In this document: positions 15,994-24,797 of the stretch, piece after piece
Layout: each line of letters opens with the position of its first letter
How positions within the stretch are numbered: the stretch's first letter is position 1
Origin: Spirochaetales bacterium
GTDB lineage: Bacteria > Spirochaetota > Spirochaetia > JABEVK01
Length of the DNA: 64,000 nt
NCBI GenBank assembly: GCA_947478845.1
Contig: CANJXC010000013.1
Coordinates: 36,747-100,746, forward strand
Direction of reading: 5' to 3'
Position numbers and translations under genes: made by a program
The notes under the pieces: model-generated
Seen by the model: the letters and a program-made list of their open reading frames with translations, nothing else
Database searches by the model: none
What the model was told of the DNA's origin: nothing

Positions 15994-16598
15994 TCCTCAT
16001 GTTTATTCATCACCGATTTGACCGCTTTGGCCAAGATCACTGGATCCTGCTCCAGTCCTTCAAGGTCTGCACCCCTGGACGGGGTAAAGAGTACAACTGA
16101 TTCGTTCGACTCCGGTAAGCCGGTTTCTTGAGGCGCAAACTCCGGAACCTCAGACTTGCCATCGCCCGACTCCATCGCCGGATTGAAGGGGTTCAGAAGA
16201 GAACCAAGCTCCTCCATGGGCTCCCCGGCTGGAGAATCTGCCTCGGAAAAACGTTGCGGTTTGTCTTGGCTGCCGCCTTCCTTGATTCCCTGATCCGACT
16301 GCTCACCCGACGGTTCGACAAAAGACTGAACAGATTCCTCGCTATCGAGGACAATGTTGACCGACTCGCCACTGTGCTCATACAGGGGCCCATCCTGCGC
16401 CACCGATGCTGACCCAAACAAATCAGGAAGCTGGCTCCGAAGCAGAAGCTCTGCTCCAAGTGTACCGGCACCGAGAACCATTGCCCAAACGAAAGCCCTC
16501 ACTAAAGCGTCAAACAGCGGAATGCCGGAAACTAAGGCTACCAGAAAGGACAAGACAAACCCCACGAGGGAACCGATACCGGCTGTCTGGAAGTTCAT
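15990..16598 (-). CDS. Membrane protein of the flhG-fliA segment, unknown function
   Basis: 202 residues. The first 60 hold two hydrophobic helices (GSLVGFVLSFLVALVSGIPLF and ALVRAFVWAMVLGAGTLGAEL); the remaining 140 are acidic, Ser/Glu/Pro-rich and likely disordered and cytoplasmic. Near the end is GADLEGLEQDPVILAKAVKSV, a short amphipathic helix. Two-helix proteins of this shape occur at this place (flhG, X, fliA) in other spirochaetes. AAGGAGG upstream of the ATG is an excellent ribosome binding site. A role linked to sigma-factor or flagellar control is only inferred from position. Confidence 0.75.
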   Translation of the reverse strand: MNFQTAGIGSLVGFVLSFLVALVSGIPLFDALVRAFVWAMVLGAGTLGAELLLRSQLPDLFGSASVAQDGPLYEHSGESVNIVLDSEESVQSFVEPSGEQSDQGIKEGGSQDKPQRFSEADSPAGEPMEELGSLLNPFNPAMESGDGKSEVPEFAPQETGLPESNESVVLFTPSRGADLEGLEQDPVILAKAVKSVMNKHEE

Positions 16599-16625
16599 AA
16601 GTGCTGTCCCCTCCTTCTGTCTTCT

Positions 16626-16655
16626 ACATTAGACCCGCCCGGACCGGGGGGTCAA
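16626..16655 (-). promoter_or_regulatory. Predicted promoter before the fliA segment
   Basis: On the minus strand TTGACC (16655-16650) overlaps the flhG stop codon. An 18-bp GC-rich spacer and TAATGT (16631-16626) follow, about 28 bases before the ATG at 16598, which has an AAGGAGG site. By eye; it would allow separate expression of the sigma factor. Confidence 0.4.
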
Positions 16656-17548
16656 CTCCCGAGCCGACCAAGCAGACGGCTGAGAAAAGTAGCCAAACCG
16701 CTGCCTTCCTTGTACTCCACCTTCTCGAGGCGACTGGCAAGGTTCATCAGGCATTGAGCTGCCTTGCCCTTCGGGTCTATCACCGAGAACGGCCGCTGCT
16801 TGAGTACCGAACTCTGGACTAGAGGATCCTCGAAAATGAAACCAAGGTAGTCAACCTTAATATTCAGAAACTGGCTAGCAATACTGGTTACTCGCTCGGC
16901 GACCTTTTTGGCCTCCACTACAGAAGAAACCCTGTTGACGACAAGTTTGAGACCCATGTTGGTTGTATTGAACTCAGTGGCAATGATCTTGATGATGCCG
17001 TAGGCGTCCGTAATCGCCGTCGGTTCAGGCGTTGTGATGATCAGGGTATCGTCAGCCGCAGCCACAAAGTCGAGAACGTTTCTGCTCACCCCTGCCGAGG
17101 TGTCAATGATGAGAATATCTGCGTCTGAAAGTGTCATCAACTCCTCGATGAAAGTCTTGCGCTCTTCGTCGGTCAAGTTGGCAATCTTGGTAAAGCCAGA
17201 CGCGCCGGCCACAAACCTTATCCCATAGTCAGTCTCAGTGATGATTTCACGCATCGTCTTCTGTTGACGGATCATATGGTACAAAGTGTACTTGGGGATG
17301 ATCCCGAGGATAACGTTGACATTCGCAAGCCCCAAGTCGGCGTCGAGAAGTGTGACTTTCTTTCCCAAACGGGCAAAACTCAGTGCCAGGTTGACGGCCA
17401 TATTGGTCTTGCCGACACCGCCTTTTCCACTGGTGATGGTGATGATGCGGGTCTTTTTGTGTTCGTTTTGTTGCGCTTCACCATGAGAGTGAGCCGTCGC
17501 CGGGCTGGCCTTCACGAGTTCCCGAAGTTTTTCTGCTTGGTCTGCCAT
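16652..17548 (-). CDS. flhG: FlhG/FleN/YlxH MinD-like ATPase
   Basis: MinD/ParA-family ATPase that works with FlhF to control the number and polar placement of flagella. The deviant Walker A GKGGVGKT (41-48) with the signature Lys is clear. LLDADLGLANVNVILG is the switch I/Walker A' region, and DILIIDTSAGVSRNVLDFV is Walker B and switch II. The C-terminus (VEYKEGSGLATFLSRLLGRLGS) is amphipathic, as in the membrane-targeting sequence of MinD relatives. It starts 3 bp after flhF, as usual. At 298 residues the length is normal. Confidence 0.95.
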   Translation of the reverse strand: MADQAEKLRELVKASPATAHSHGEAQQNEHKKTRIITITSGKGGVGKTNMAVNLALSFARLGKKVTLLDADLGLANVNVILGIIPKYTLYHMIRQQKTMREIITETDYGIRFVAGASGFTKIANLTDEERKTFIEELMTLSDADILIIDTSAGVSRNVLDFVAAADDTLIITTPEPTAITDAYGIIKIIATEFNTTNMGLKLVVNRVSSVVEAKKVAERVTSIASQFLNIKVDYLGFIFEDPLVQSSVLKQRPFSVIDPKGKAAQCLMNLASRLEKVEYKEGSGLATFLSRLLGRLGS

Positions 17549-17551
17549 CGT

Positions 17552-18766
17552 TTATTCCTTCAAAGCCTTTTTGAGATGTTCTGGTGAGAATCCCACCAAA
17601 GGTTTGAGCAGCTTTTCCTTGCTGGCACGGTGAATATCCTGAGGAACCGACTGGCCGTCGGTCAGGAATGAGACTGGTTTTTGCTTTTCCCACAGCAGCG
17701 AGAGCAAGTTGCCCACCACCGAAGTCTCATCGAGCTTGGTCAGAACGACCGATTGGTAACCAAAAGGCTCAAACTGCTGGAAAATTTCGCGGATGTCTCT
17801 GGTCTTGGTCGTGGCGCTGACCGCCAAGTGTACCTCGCTAGAACGTCCGGAACCTTCAAGCAGTCGCCGCATTTCGGCTAACTTCACAAAATCCTTCGGA
17901 CTTTTGCCAATGGTATCAATCAGGATCATATCCTTGTCGCTGTCGAGTTCGATTCTCTGCCTCAAGGCATCGTAGCTTTCAATGCAAGTGACCGGAATAC
18001 CCATGATTTCACCGTAGCTTTCGATTTGCATCTTGGCGCCGATCCGATAGTTATCAATGGTGATCAAGCTGACCTTCTGTCGTAGTTGACCGCCAAAGCC
18101 TAGGCCGTAGACGGCGGCCAGTTTTGCGATTGTGGTGGTTTTGCCGACCCCGGTCGGGCCGACCAGAATGAAAACCCGGGGTCCGGTCCCTTTATGTTCC
18201 TGATGAATCTGTAGCCCTTCTGCGATCCAGGTCAAAACCCGGGGGTCAACCAATTCGTCATCTTCGAGCTGGTCCAAGGTGAACTCTTTCTTGACACGCT
18301 CGAGAACCATCCGAACATACGGCGGCGAAAACTCATTGTCTTCCAACAACGCCGTCAACCTCACAATGGTGGGGTGATCAGCAAGTTTGGCCGAAGCTTC
18401 TGCAGGCGACATTCGCTCCGGAAGTTCGTCGAGTTTGACCCGTAGCGCCTTGAACTCTTCGAGCACGGCTTTCATCGAGTCGTCTTTCTTTTCTTCGGCC
18501 TGTACCTGGGCCTTTGCTTTTGCATTGGCGAGAGCGAGAATCTTTTGTTTTTCTTCTTCCAGGCGCGCACGGTCGGCCGCAGTAGGGCCAGTATCATGCT
18601 TGATATAACCTGAAACTTCGATTTCTTCGCGTTGAAAAAAACCAAGAAAACCACCCCGCGCCACTGTCCTCTGAGCGGTGATCTGAGCCTTTTCGCCGTA
18701 GCTGCTTCGGACTTTGTCCAAAGCGTCCTGAAAGTTGTCGCCGTTTTCCGTAAAGTACTGGTACAT
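17552..18766 (-). CDS. flhF: Flagellar SRP-like GTPase FlhF
   Basis: Third GTPase of the SRP family, placing the first flagellar components at the pole together with FlhG. The N-terminal B domain (MYQYFTENGDNFQDALDKVR) is followed by a charged coiled-coil linker (about 65-120), then the N and G domains with the P-loop [16 protein letters not shown] (202-217), LITIDNYRIGAKMQIE, MILIDTIGKSPKD (G3) and VVLTKLDE (G4). The ATG overlaps the flhA stop as TGATG. At 404 residues it is a normal FlhF. Confidence 0.95.
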   Translation of the reverse strand: MYQYFTENGDNFQDALDKVRSSYGEKAQITAQRTVARGGFLGFFQREEIEVSGYIKHDTGPTAADRARLEEEKQKILALANAKAKAQVQAEEKKDDSMKAVLEEFKALRVKLDELPERMSPAEASAKLADHPTIVRLTALLEDNEFSPPYVRMVLERVKKEFTLDQLEDDELVDPRVLTWIAEGLQIHQEHKGTGPRVFILVGPTGVGKTTTIAKLAAVYGLGFGGQLRQKVSLITIDNYRIGAKMQIESYGEIMGIPVTCIESYDALRQRIELDSDKDMILIDTIGKSPKDFVKLAEMRRLLEGSGRSSEVHLAVSATTKTRDIREIFQQFEPFGYQSVVLTKLDETSVVGNLLSLLWEKQKPVSFLTDGQSVPQDIHRASKEKLLKPLVGFSPEHLKKALKE

Positions 18767-20880
18767 CAGTCCATCCCCTCAAACCTGACGATTCCCACTG
18801 ACTCTACCTGGACACCCGAGGCGATTTCGGGAACCGACAGAACAACAAGGTCGGGAAGATCGCGTAAGGTGCTGTTTTTGATCAGCGGACGCGCCGCTTC
18901 ACTGGCCAGAATCAACGGGTAAAACCCCAGATTCTGAACGCTTCGGAACGAGTTGCTTACGGCGTTGATCCATTTTCGCATCAGCTCGGGCTCGAGCGCT
19001 GCGACCGGGCCGGTGACTTGGTCATGGCGCGCTTCGATGATTTTTTGCTCGAGGCCCGGATCGAGGGTGAGCACATGAAGCGTCTTGGTCTCGTCAGCAT
19101 ACTGCAGACATATTTGCCTGCTCAGGGCTTGGCGAACCTTTTCAATGAGAAAGGCCGCATCCTTGGTCATTCCACCATAGTCCCCCAAGGTTTCCAGGAT
19201 AACAACCATGTTGCGTATGGACACCTGCTCGAGAAGCAAACCCTGCAGCACTTTCTGTAGTTCACCGAGGCTGAACAACTTGTTGACCTCATCGACCACT
19301 GCCGGGTAGTCCTGCTTCACGCTTTCAATGAGGCTTTGAACCTCCTGACGCCCCAGAATCTCACCAGAATGTTTTTTGATGACTTCAGTGAGGTGGGTGG
19401 CGATAATCGAGGGGCTGTCGACCACGGTGTAGCCGGCCCGTTCTGCCTTGTCCCGGTTTTCGTCGGTGATCCAGAGGGCGGGTAGGCCGAATGCCGGGTC
19501 TTTGGTGGCCTCTCCTGGTATCTCTTCACGCTCGCCACCTGGGTTGATCGCCATGTAATGGCCCATGCGGATGCTCCCCTTGCCCACTTCCATACCCTTG
19601 ATTTTGAGGCTGTATTCTGAAGGCTCAAGACGCATGTTGTCGATGATGCGGATGCGCGGAACAACCAGGCCCAGTTCAAGTGCTGTTTCACTACGAATGC
19701 GGGTGACGCGTTCTAGCAGTTCGGCGCCCTGTTCCTTGTCAACCAAAGGAATTAGTCCGTAGCCCAATTCGAGCGAAAGTGGATCAAGTGGTGCCACGGA
19801 AACCGGACCTTTGTTGGCGTCGGCCTTGCTTTCGGCAGCCTTTCCGCTCGCCGCCTGTGCTGCCTGGGCTGTTTTTTGCTGGTCGTTCCGGCTCAAGCTG
19901 TAAGCCACAAAGCCGACGAGCCCCGCCAGCGGCAACAGGATGTACCAGGGAAAGCCCGGAATCAGTCCTAGCACGACGAGGAAGCCCGCAGCAATCCAGT
20001 AGATTCGGGCTTGAGCGGTAAACTGCCGCAGGGCATCGGTACCGATACTCTGGCCCGATGAACTTCGGGTAACCAGTAGGCCTGTGGCAAAAGAAATCAT
20101 CAAGGAGGGCAGTTGGCTCACCAACCCGTCACCGATGGTAAGGCTTGTATAGGTGATGATCGCAGTGTTGAAACTTTCTCCATGGAAGGTCATGCCAACA
20201 ATGAGGCCGGCTATGGCATTCACGAACGTGATCAGCAGGCCAATTTGCACGTTGCCCTGCACGAACTTCGAGGCGCCGTCCATGGCGCCAAAGAAGTCAA
20301 CCTCCTGCTGCAACTCACTTTTTCGCCGCAGGGCTTCTTCTTCAGTGATGGAACCGCTGGAGAAACTGTTATCGATGGTCATCTGCTTTGCCGGCAGTCC
20401 GTCGAGAGTAAAGCGCGCAGCGACTTCAGCAACCCTGGTAGCACCCTTAGTGATCACCAAGAACTGCACGGCGATGAGAATGATGAAAATCACCAGGCCG
20501 ATGACCAGGTTGACGGCTGTTACCTTGTCGGTGCCCGCACCGACAACGAAGGTGGCAAAAGCTCGTATGATCTGGCCGTCGAAGAGGGCTCCTTTGGACA
20601 GAATCAGGCGGGTAGTGCTGATGTTGAGAGCAAGGCCAAATACCGTTGTTACAAGAAGAAGGGTGGGAAACAATGTAAAGTCCAGCACCCGCCGACTGTA
20701 GATCACCACGAGCAGAATTAGAATTGACAACAAAAGGTTGACCGAAAGCAAAACATCGAGCAAGAAAGTCGGAAGTGGAATCAAAAGGGCCAAAATGACT
20801 GCGACTACGCCAGCTGCGACAAAGGCATCGGTACGGTTGCCGGCAAAAGCTGTTCGGAACACTCCGCTGAGATCACTCAT
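18766..20880 (-). CDS. flhA: Flagellar export gate protein FlhA
   Basis: Nonameric core of the flagellar type III export gate. The 704-residue protein has about eight membrane helices in its first 330 residues, including the conserved cytoplasmic loop (VAEVAARFTLDGLPAKQMTIDN and the FFGAMDGASKFVQGN segment, positions about 148-215). The large cytoplasmic domain that docks chaperones and cargo follows (about 360-704; ELGYGLIPLVD to the C-terminus). Its ATG overlaps the flhB stop by 4 bp, and its stop overlaps flhF. Length and order are standard. Confidence 0.97.
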   Translation of the reverse strand: MSDLSGVFRTAFAGNRTDAFVAAGVVAVILALLIPLPTFLLDVLLSVNLLLSILILLVVIYSRRVLDFTLFPTLLLVTTVFGLALNISTTRLILSKGALFDGQIIRAFATFVVGAGTDKVTAVNLVIGLVIFIILIAVQFLVITKGATRVAEVAARFTLDGLPAKQMTIDNSFSSGSITEEEALRRKSELQQEVDFFGAMDGASKFVQGNVQIGLLITFVNAIAGLIVGMTFHGESFNTAIITYTSLTIGDGLVSQLPSLMISFATGLLVTRSSSGQSIGTDALRQFTAQARIYWIAAGFLVVLGLIPGFPWYILLPLAGLVGFVAYSLSRNDQQKTAQAAQAASGKAAESKADANKGPVSVAPLDPLSLELGYGLIPLVDKEQGAELLERVTRIRSETALELGLVVPRIRIIDNMRLEPSEYSLKIKGMEVGKGSIRMGHYMAINPGGEREEIPGEATKDPAFGLPALWITDENRDKAERAGYTVVDSPSIIATHLTEVIKKHSGEILGRQEVQSLIESVKQDYPAVVDEVNKLFSLGELQKVLQGLLLEQVSIRNMVVILETLGDYGGMTKDAAFLIEKVRQALSRQICLQYADETKTLHVLTLDPGLEQKIIEARHDQVTGPVAALEPELMRKWINAVSNSFRSVQNLGFYPLILASEAARPLIKNSTLRDLPDLVVLSVPEIASGVQVESVGIVRFEGMD

Positions 20881-22121
20881 GAGACTGCTCCGCTTGCTTG
20901 TCTGTCGTCGGAGGCACGGCCGTTAAGGCGGTAAATCTCGGCCAGAATTCGGCTCACCAATTCCCAATATTCTTGTGGAATCTGATCCCCGACTTCGACC
21001 GCCGCATACAGGGCACGTGCCAGGGGTTTGTTCTCCACCATGGGAACCCCAGCCTGAGCAGCAATTTCCTTGATGCGTTGGGCAATCAGATCCTGTCCCT
21101 TGGCGATGACAAGGGGGGCCGTCATCGTTGAGGCATCCCACTGCAAACCAATGGCATAGTGGGTAGGGTTGGTGATGATCACATCCGCTTTGGGCACGTT
21201 CTGCATCATATTCCGTCGCAGTATCTCACGCATTCGCTCGCGCAATCGGGAACGGATGAGGGGATCACCCTCCTGCTGCTTGCGTTCTTCTTTGACTTCC
21301 TGAAGCGACATCTTGAGAGATTCCCTGTGCTGGAAACGCTGGAACAGGTAGTCAGGAACCGCCAGAAGCAACATGACGACAGCACTTTGCACAATAATGT
21401 TCAGCGCTAACCGAAAAAGAAGGTCGGTGGCAAGGGCAAAGGACACATGAATGGTGTTCACTAGGTGTATCCATTCCCCGCTGATGTTAAGCCAAGCCAC
21501 GATGGCCAGAATGACCACTTTCACCATCTGCTTGAGGATGTTGAACACCGCTTCCGTAGAGAACAATGAGCGTTTGATCCATTGGCCAAACTTCGGAACG
21601 ATGCGCTTAAAGTCAGGAATAATTGGCTTGAGAGTGAACAAAATGCCCACCTGCAATAGGTTGGCTGCTGCCGCGGCCAAAAAAGCCACAGCCAATACGG
21701 GAACGAGAAGGCGAGCCATATACTGATAAAAGGTCCCAGCGAGTACCTGTCCACCGGTAATAGGGTCGAGGGTCATGGACTGGGCAAAATAGAAACGGAT
21801 CATCTCGACCAGAGTCTGCCAAATGGATGCAGCCAGAAAAGCTATCATCACCACCGGAAGCAGCAGAACGACAGCGGCCGTGATGTCTTGGCTTTTTGCA
21901 ACCTTGCCTTCTTCCCTCGCCTTTCGGATCTTGGTTTCGGTCGCATCCTCGGTGCGCCCTTCATCTTCGGCAGCAAATCGTTGCAGGTTCCAAGCAAAAC
22001 GGGTGTCGGAAGAAGTCTGCCATGGGTAGTGAAGCTTACGGCTTCCCGCAATGCCTCTTCTAGCACGGTTGAAGTTGGCATGGTCGGCAGAGCTCACACG
22101 GCTTTTCCCAACGAAGTTCAT
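20877..22121 (-). CDS. flhB: Flagellar export switch protein FlhB
   Basis: Export-gate protein that switches substrate class from hook to filament by self-cleavage. Four membrane segments lie between about 82 and 265; the cytoplasmic domain holds the autocleavage motif NPTH (318-321) and TMTAPLVIAKGQD. The usual FlhB start (EDEGRTEDATETKIRKAREEG) begins only near residue 52, so this protein has a basic N-terminal extension of about 50 residues (NFNRARRGIAGSRKLHYPW). The ATG at 22121 overlaps the fliR stop as ATGA, which supports the long form. It is 414 residues against a usual 350-380. Confidence 0.95.
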   Translation of the reverse strand: MNFVGKSRVSSADHANFNRARRGIAGSRKLHYPWQTSSDTRFAWNLQRFAAEDEGRTEDATETKIRKAREEGKVAKSQDITAAVVLLLPVVMIAFLAASIWQTLVEMIRFYFAQSMTLDPITGGQVLAGTFYQYMARLLVPVLAVAFLAAAAANLLQVGILFTLKPIIPDFKRIVPKFGQWIKRSLFSTEAVFNILKQMVKVVILAIVAWLNISGEWIHLVNTIHVSFALATDLLFRLALNIIVQSAVVMLLLAVPDYLFQRFQHRESLKMSLQEVKEERKQQEGDPLIRSRLRERMREILRRNMMQNVPKADVIITNPTHYAIGLQWDASTMTAPLVIAKGQDLIAQRIKEIAAQAGVPMVENKPLARALYAAVEVGDQIPQEYWELVSRILAEIYRLNGRASDDRQASGAVS

Positions 22122-22927
22122 TGAAGAGCTCCACGGAGGTTAGGGGGGGAAATGGTCTTAAAGAGCTCTTCAAGAGAATTGAAACCGTTGCTGATCACAG
22201 CGTTAAAGGCCTGGATAAGGTAGGGCATCGCTAGAAGCATGACCACAAAGCCCACCCCGATGCTGATGGGAAAGCCCATCATCATCAAGTTCATCTGAGG
22301 TGCAGCCTTCCCAATGAGGCCCAAGGCAAGAGTGACTAGAAGCAAGATGCCAAAAATCGGCAGACTTAGCAGGAAAGACCGCTGAAACATCTCTCCTAGG
22401 CCAGTCAGCAGAGTCTGATTAACAAATCCAGGCTGGGAAACAAAATCGATGGCCCTGAGAGCCTTGAACGACTGCCAGACATTCACAAGAAAAACCGACT
22501 GGAAGCCGCCGCCGGAAATAAAGATCATCATCGCAGAAAGGTTGAGCAACTGGCCCAGAACGGGCAGTTCAATCTGAGCCAGAGGGTCGTAAACTTCTGA
22601 TGCGTTAAAGCCCATTTGCTGCGCAATAAACGTGCCCGACATCTGGAAGGCCGAGTAAACCAGCACAAGGAAAAATCCCTGCAGGAGTCCCAGAAGCGCC
22701 TCACCAAGAAGCAAACCGACATACTGCAGCCCGTTGTCGGGTATGGGGTAGCCAGAGCTTTGCATCCAAGGAAAAACCACTACCGCCGTAAAGAAAGCCA
22801 GCCCAATACGCGTCACATCGGGCAAGGCTTCGCTTGAAAACAACGGTGTCACCGCCAGCATGGCAAACACCCGCGCCAGAATGAGAAAAAACAAGTTAGC
22901 GTTCTGGGCAATGTTCTCAAGAAACAA
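22118..22927 (-). CDS. fliR: Flagellar export protein FliR
   Basis: Inner-membrane part of the export gate with FliP and FliQ. The 269-residue protein has six hydrophobic segments and the family's early block (FLILARVFAMLAVTPLFSSEALPDVTRIGLA, positions about 14-44) as well as GYPIPDNGLQYVGLLLGEALLG. The stop overlaps flhB by 4 bp, and fliQ lies 14 bp upstream. Length, motif and order are standard. Confidence 0.96.
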   Translation of the reverse strand: MFLENIAQNANLFFLILARVFAMLAVTPLFSSEALPDVTRIGLAFFTAVVVFPWMQSSGYPIPDNGLQYVGLLLGEALLGLLQGFFLVLVYSAFQMSGTFIAQQMGFNASEVYDPLAQIELPVLGQLLNLSAMMIFISGGGFQSVFLVNVWQSFKALRAIDFVSQPGFVNQTLLTGLGEMFQRSFLLSLPIFGILLLVTLALGLIGKAAPQMNLMMMGFPISIGVGFVVMLLAMPYLIQAFNAVISNGFNSLEELFKTISPPNLRGALQ

Positions 22928-22941
22928 CGGTCACTCCTTCT

Positions 22942-23211
22942 TCACTTAACCATGTTGGGGATCTGATTGAAGATCCCTATGGTGTAGGTTCGCAAAAGCG
23001 TGAACATCCAGGGACCAAAGACAATCAGCGCTCCAAAAATCGACAAAATCTTGGGAACGAAGCTAAGGGTTTGATCCTGAATCTGCGTGGTAGCTTGTAA
23101 GATCGATATAATCAATCCGACTATGGTGCCCACAATCAGCACAGGTGCAACCAAAAGCAAGGTCTGAATAATCGCGCCATTCATCAGGTTGACGGCTTCA
23201 CCAACACTCAT
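22942..23211 (-). CDS. fliQ: Flagellar export protein FliQ
   Basis: 89-residue protein with two membrane hairpin helices (LLLVAPVLIVGTIVGLIISILQ and ILSIFGALIVFGPWMFTLL), part of the FliPQR export gate. The central TTQIQDQTLSFVPK loop is the conserved FliQ signature. Its start overlaps the fliP stop by 4 bp (ATGA), and fliR begins 14 bp after its end. Confidence 0.96.
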   Translation of the reverse strand: MSVGEAVNLMNGAIIQTLLLVAPVLIVGTIVGLIISILQATTQIQDQTLSFVPKILSIFGALIVFGPWMFTLLRTYTIGIFNQIPNMVK

Positions 23212-24002
23212 AGGCTGAAACTCCTTACCAGGCCCGTGGTCAACAGGGTCCAGCCGTCAATCATGACGAACAGGATTAGCTTGAACGGCATGGAAATCAT
23301 GACAGGTGGAAGCATGATCATGCCCATTGCCATTAAAACCGAGGCAACGACCATATCGATGATGATGAAAGGAATGAAAATGAGAATTCCGATTTTGAAT
23401 GCTACCGTCATTTCGTGCAGAATAAACGCTGGAACAATGACGTAGGTTGGAACATCCGCTAGGCTGTTGGGTTTTGTTAGGTTGGATAAACGCATGAAGA
23501 GCTTGATGTCGTCGTGATTGTTGCTCTGCATCTGCTTGTACATGAACAATCGCAGAGGGCTTTCTGCCTTTTGGAGGAACTCAGTCGTGTTGAGCTTTCC
23601 GTCGGAATAGGGAACATAGGCCTCGGCATAAATACGGTTAAAGACGGGCCACATGATAAATAACGTCATGAAAAGGGCAATACCCAGCATCACCTGGTTT
23701 GGCGGTGCCTGTTGCAGCCCCAGAGCACGTTTGATGAAATCCAAAACAATGGAAATCCTCAGAAAACTCGTCATCAGGATAAGCAAGGATGGAGCCAAGC
23801 TAAGGACGGTGAGGAGGATAAGCAGTTGAACAGACAAAGCCGTTTCCTGCTGATTCTGGGCTGGACGGAGGTTGATACCGACGAACGGAAGATTCAGTCC
23901 GTTAGTCGGTTGCACCACCCGTGTTTGCGCGGCCAACGGTGAACCGGTTGCCCCCCCCAGGAGCAAACCTACCGCAAGCACGACGAGTAATTTCTTTTTC
24001 AT
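23208..24002 (-). CDS. fliP: Flagellar export protein FliP
   Basis: Core of the export gate, made with a cleavable signal peptide (MKKKLLVVLAVGLLLGGATGSPLAA). Conserved features of the 264-residue protein: LLTVLSLAPSLLILMTSFLRI, GLQQAPPNQVMLGIALFMTLF and the C-terminal FIPFIIIDMVVASVLMAMGMI with MMLPP (positions about 213-240). The ATG follows a run of seven G residues acting as the ribosome binding site. The 83-base gap before it holds a nine-T run but no convincing terminator. Confidence 0.97.
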   Translation of the reverse strand: MKKKLLVVLAVGLLLGGATGSPLAAQTRVVQPTNGLNLPFVGINLRPAQNQQETALSVQLLILLTVLSLAPSLLILMTSFLRISIVLDFIKRALGLQQAPPNQVMLGIALFMTLFIMWPVFNRIYAEAYVPYSDGKLNTTEFLQKAESPLRLFMYKQMQSNNHDDIKLFMRLSNLTKPNSLADVPTYVIVPAFILHEMTVAFKIGILIFIPFIIIDMVVASVLMAMGMIMLPPVMISMPFKLILFVMIDGWTLLTTGLVRSFSL

Positions 24003-24085
24003 TCCCCCCCCAGGTATTGAAAAAAAAACTCACATCAATTGGGTCAATCGAAGTATGGTTCTCTGACCGTATTGTAACCCCGAAA

Positions 24086-24739
24086 TCAAAGATTCTTCAA
24101 TCGTTCTCTTTGTTTTTTGATGAAATCTGTCGAATTCTCGACAGGTTCATCAATTCTAGGGCGAATTTTCTCACGTTGTCCCAACATTGTGCCGATAATT
24201 CCGGCGAAACTCCCCCGCAAGGGCAACATTTTTCTCTCCGATGCTGCGAGGCGAAGAGCGTCCACAGTCTCGGAATCGGTGATTTGCTTGATGAAATTGA
24301 CCCCACCGTCTGCTGTCCCAAGCAGAAGAATCTCGTTGCCAACCTCGACAAGCAGAAGTGCCTTGTTCCCAGCCAACGCATGATTGTGCAACACCTTGAC
24401 CGGGCTTTCCACCAAGGGCCCTTGCCCTGAAATTCTTCGGAGAAACCAGACAACCGCCAAGATCATCCCGATAACAAGGATGAGCAGAAAAAACATGCGC
24501 AGGTAATCCCAAATGGTGATGTCGCCCGTTGGTACCGTGCCATTTTGCGCAGCAGTGGGTACCGCTCCCGGCGCAGCAGGAGCGTTGCCGACGTTCGCGG
24601 TATCTCCGCCTGTGATGGAAAGGCTTGACTCCTGTGGCACAGCAACCGGAGCGGTCTTTGCCTCGGTAGCAAGCGTGGCCTGACCACACAGATTGGAACC
24701 GCCAAGCAACAAAATCCAAACCAGAGCGTGAGTTTTCAT
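24086..24739 (-). CDS. fliO: Flagellar biosynthesis protein FliO (FliZ in spirochaetes)
   Basis: Membrane protein that helps assemble the FliPQR export core. The ATG at 24739 has a GAGGGG site and gives a signal-like N-terminus (MKTHALVWILLLGGSNLCG); longer starts lack support. An Ala/Pro/Thr-rich stretch is followed by the single membrane segment (YLRMFFLLILVIGMILAVVWFL, about 97-118) and a cytoplasmic FliO domain with VLHNHALAGNKALLLVEVGNE and ILLLGTADGGVNFIKQ. The 218-residue length and position between fliY and fliP fit the spirochaete FliZ/FliO. Confidence 0.9.
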   Translation of the reverse strand: MKTHALVWILLLGGSNLCGQATLATEAKTAPVAVPQESSLSITGGDTANVGNAPAAPGAVPTAAQNGTVPTGDITIWDYLRMFFLLILVIGMILAVVWFLRRISGQGPLVESPVKVLHNHALAGNKALLLVEVGNEILLLGTADGGVNFIKQITDSETVDALRLAASERKMLPLRGSFAGIIGTMLGQREKIRPRIDEPVENSTDFIKKQRERLKNL

Positions 24740-24797
24740 GGCGCCCCCCCTCAACAAACCTACCAAAAAAACGGCTCCCGGGAAAGGGGACTCTAGT

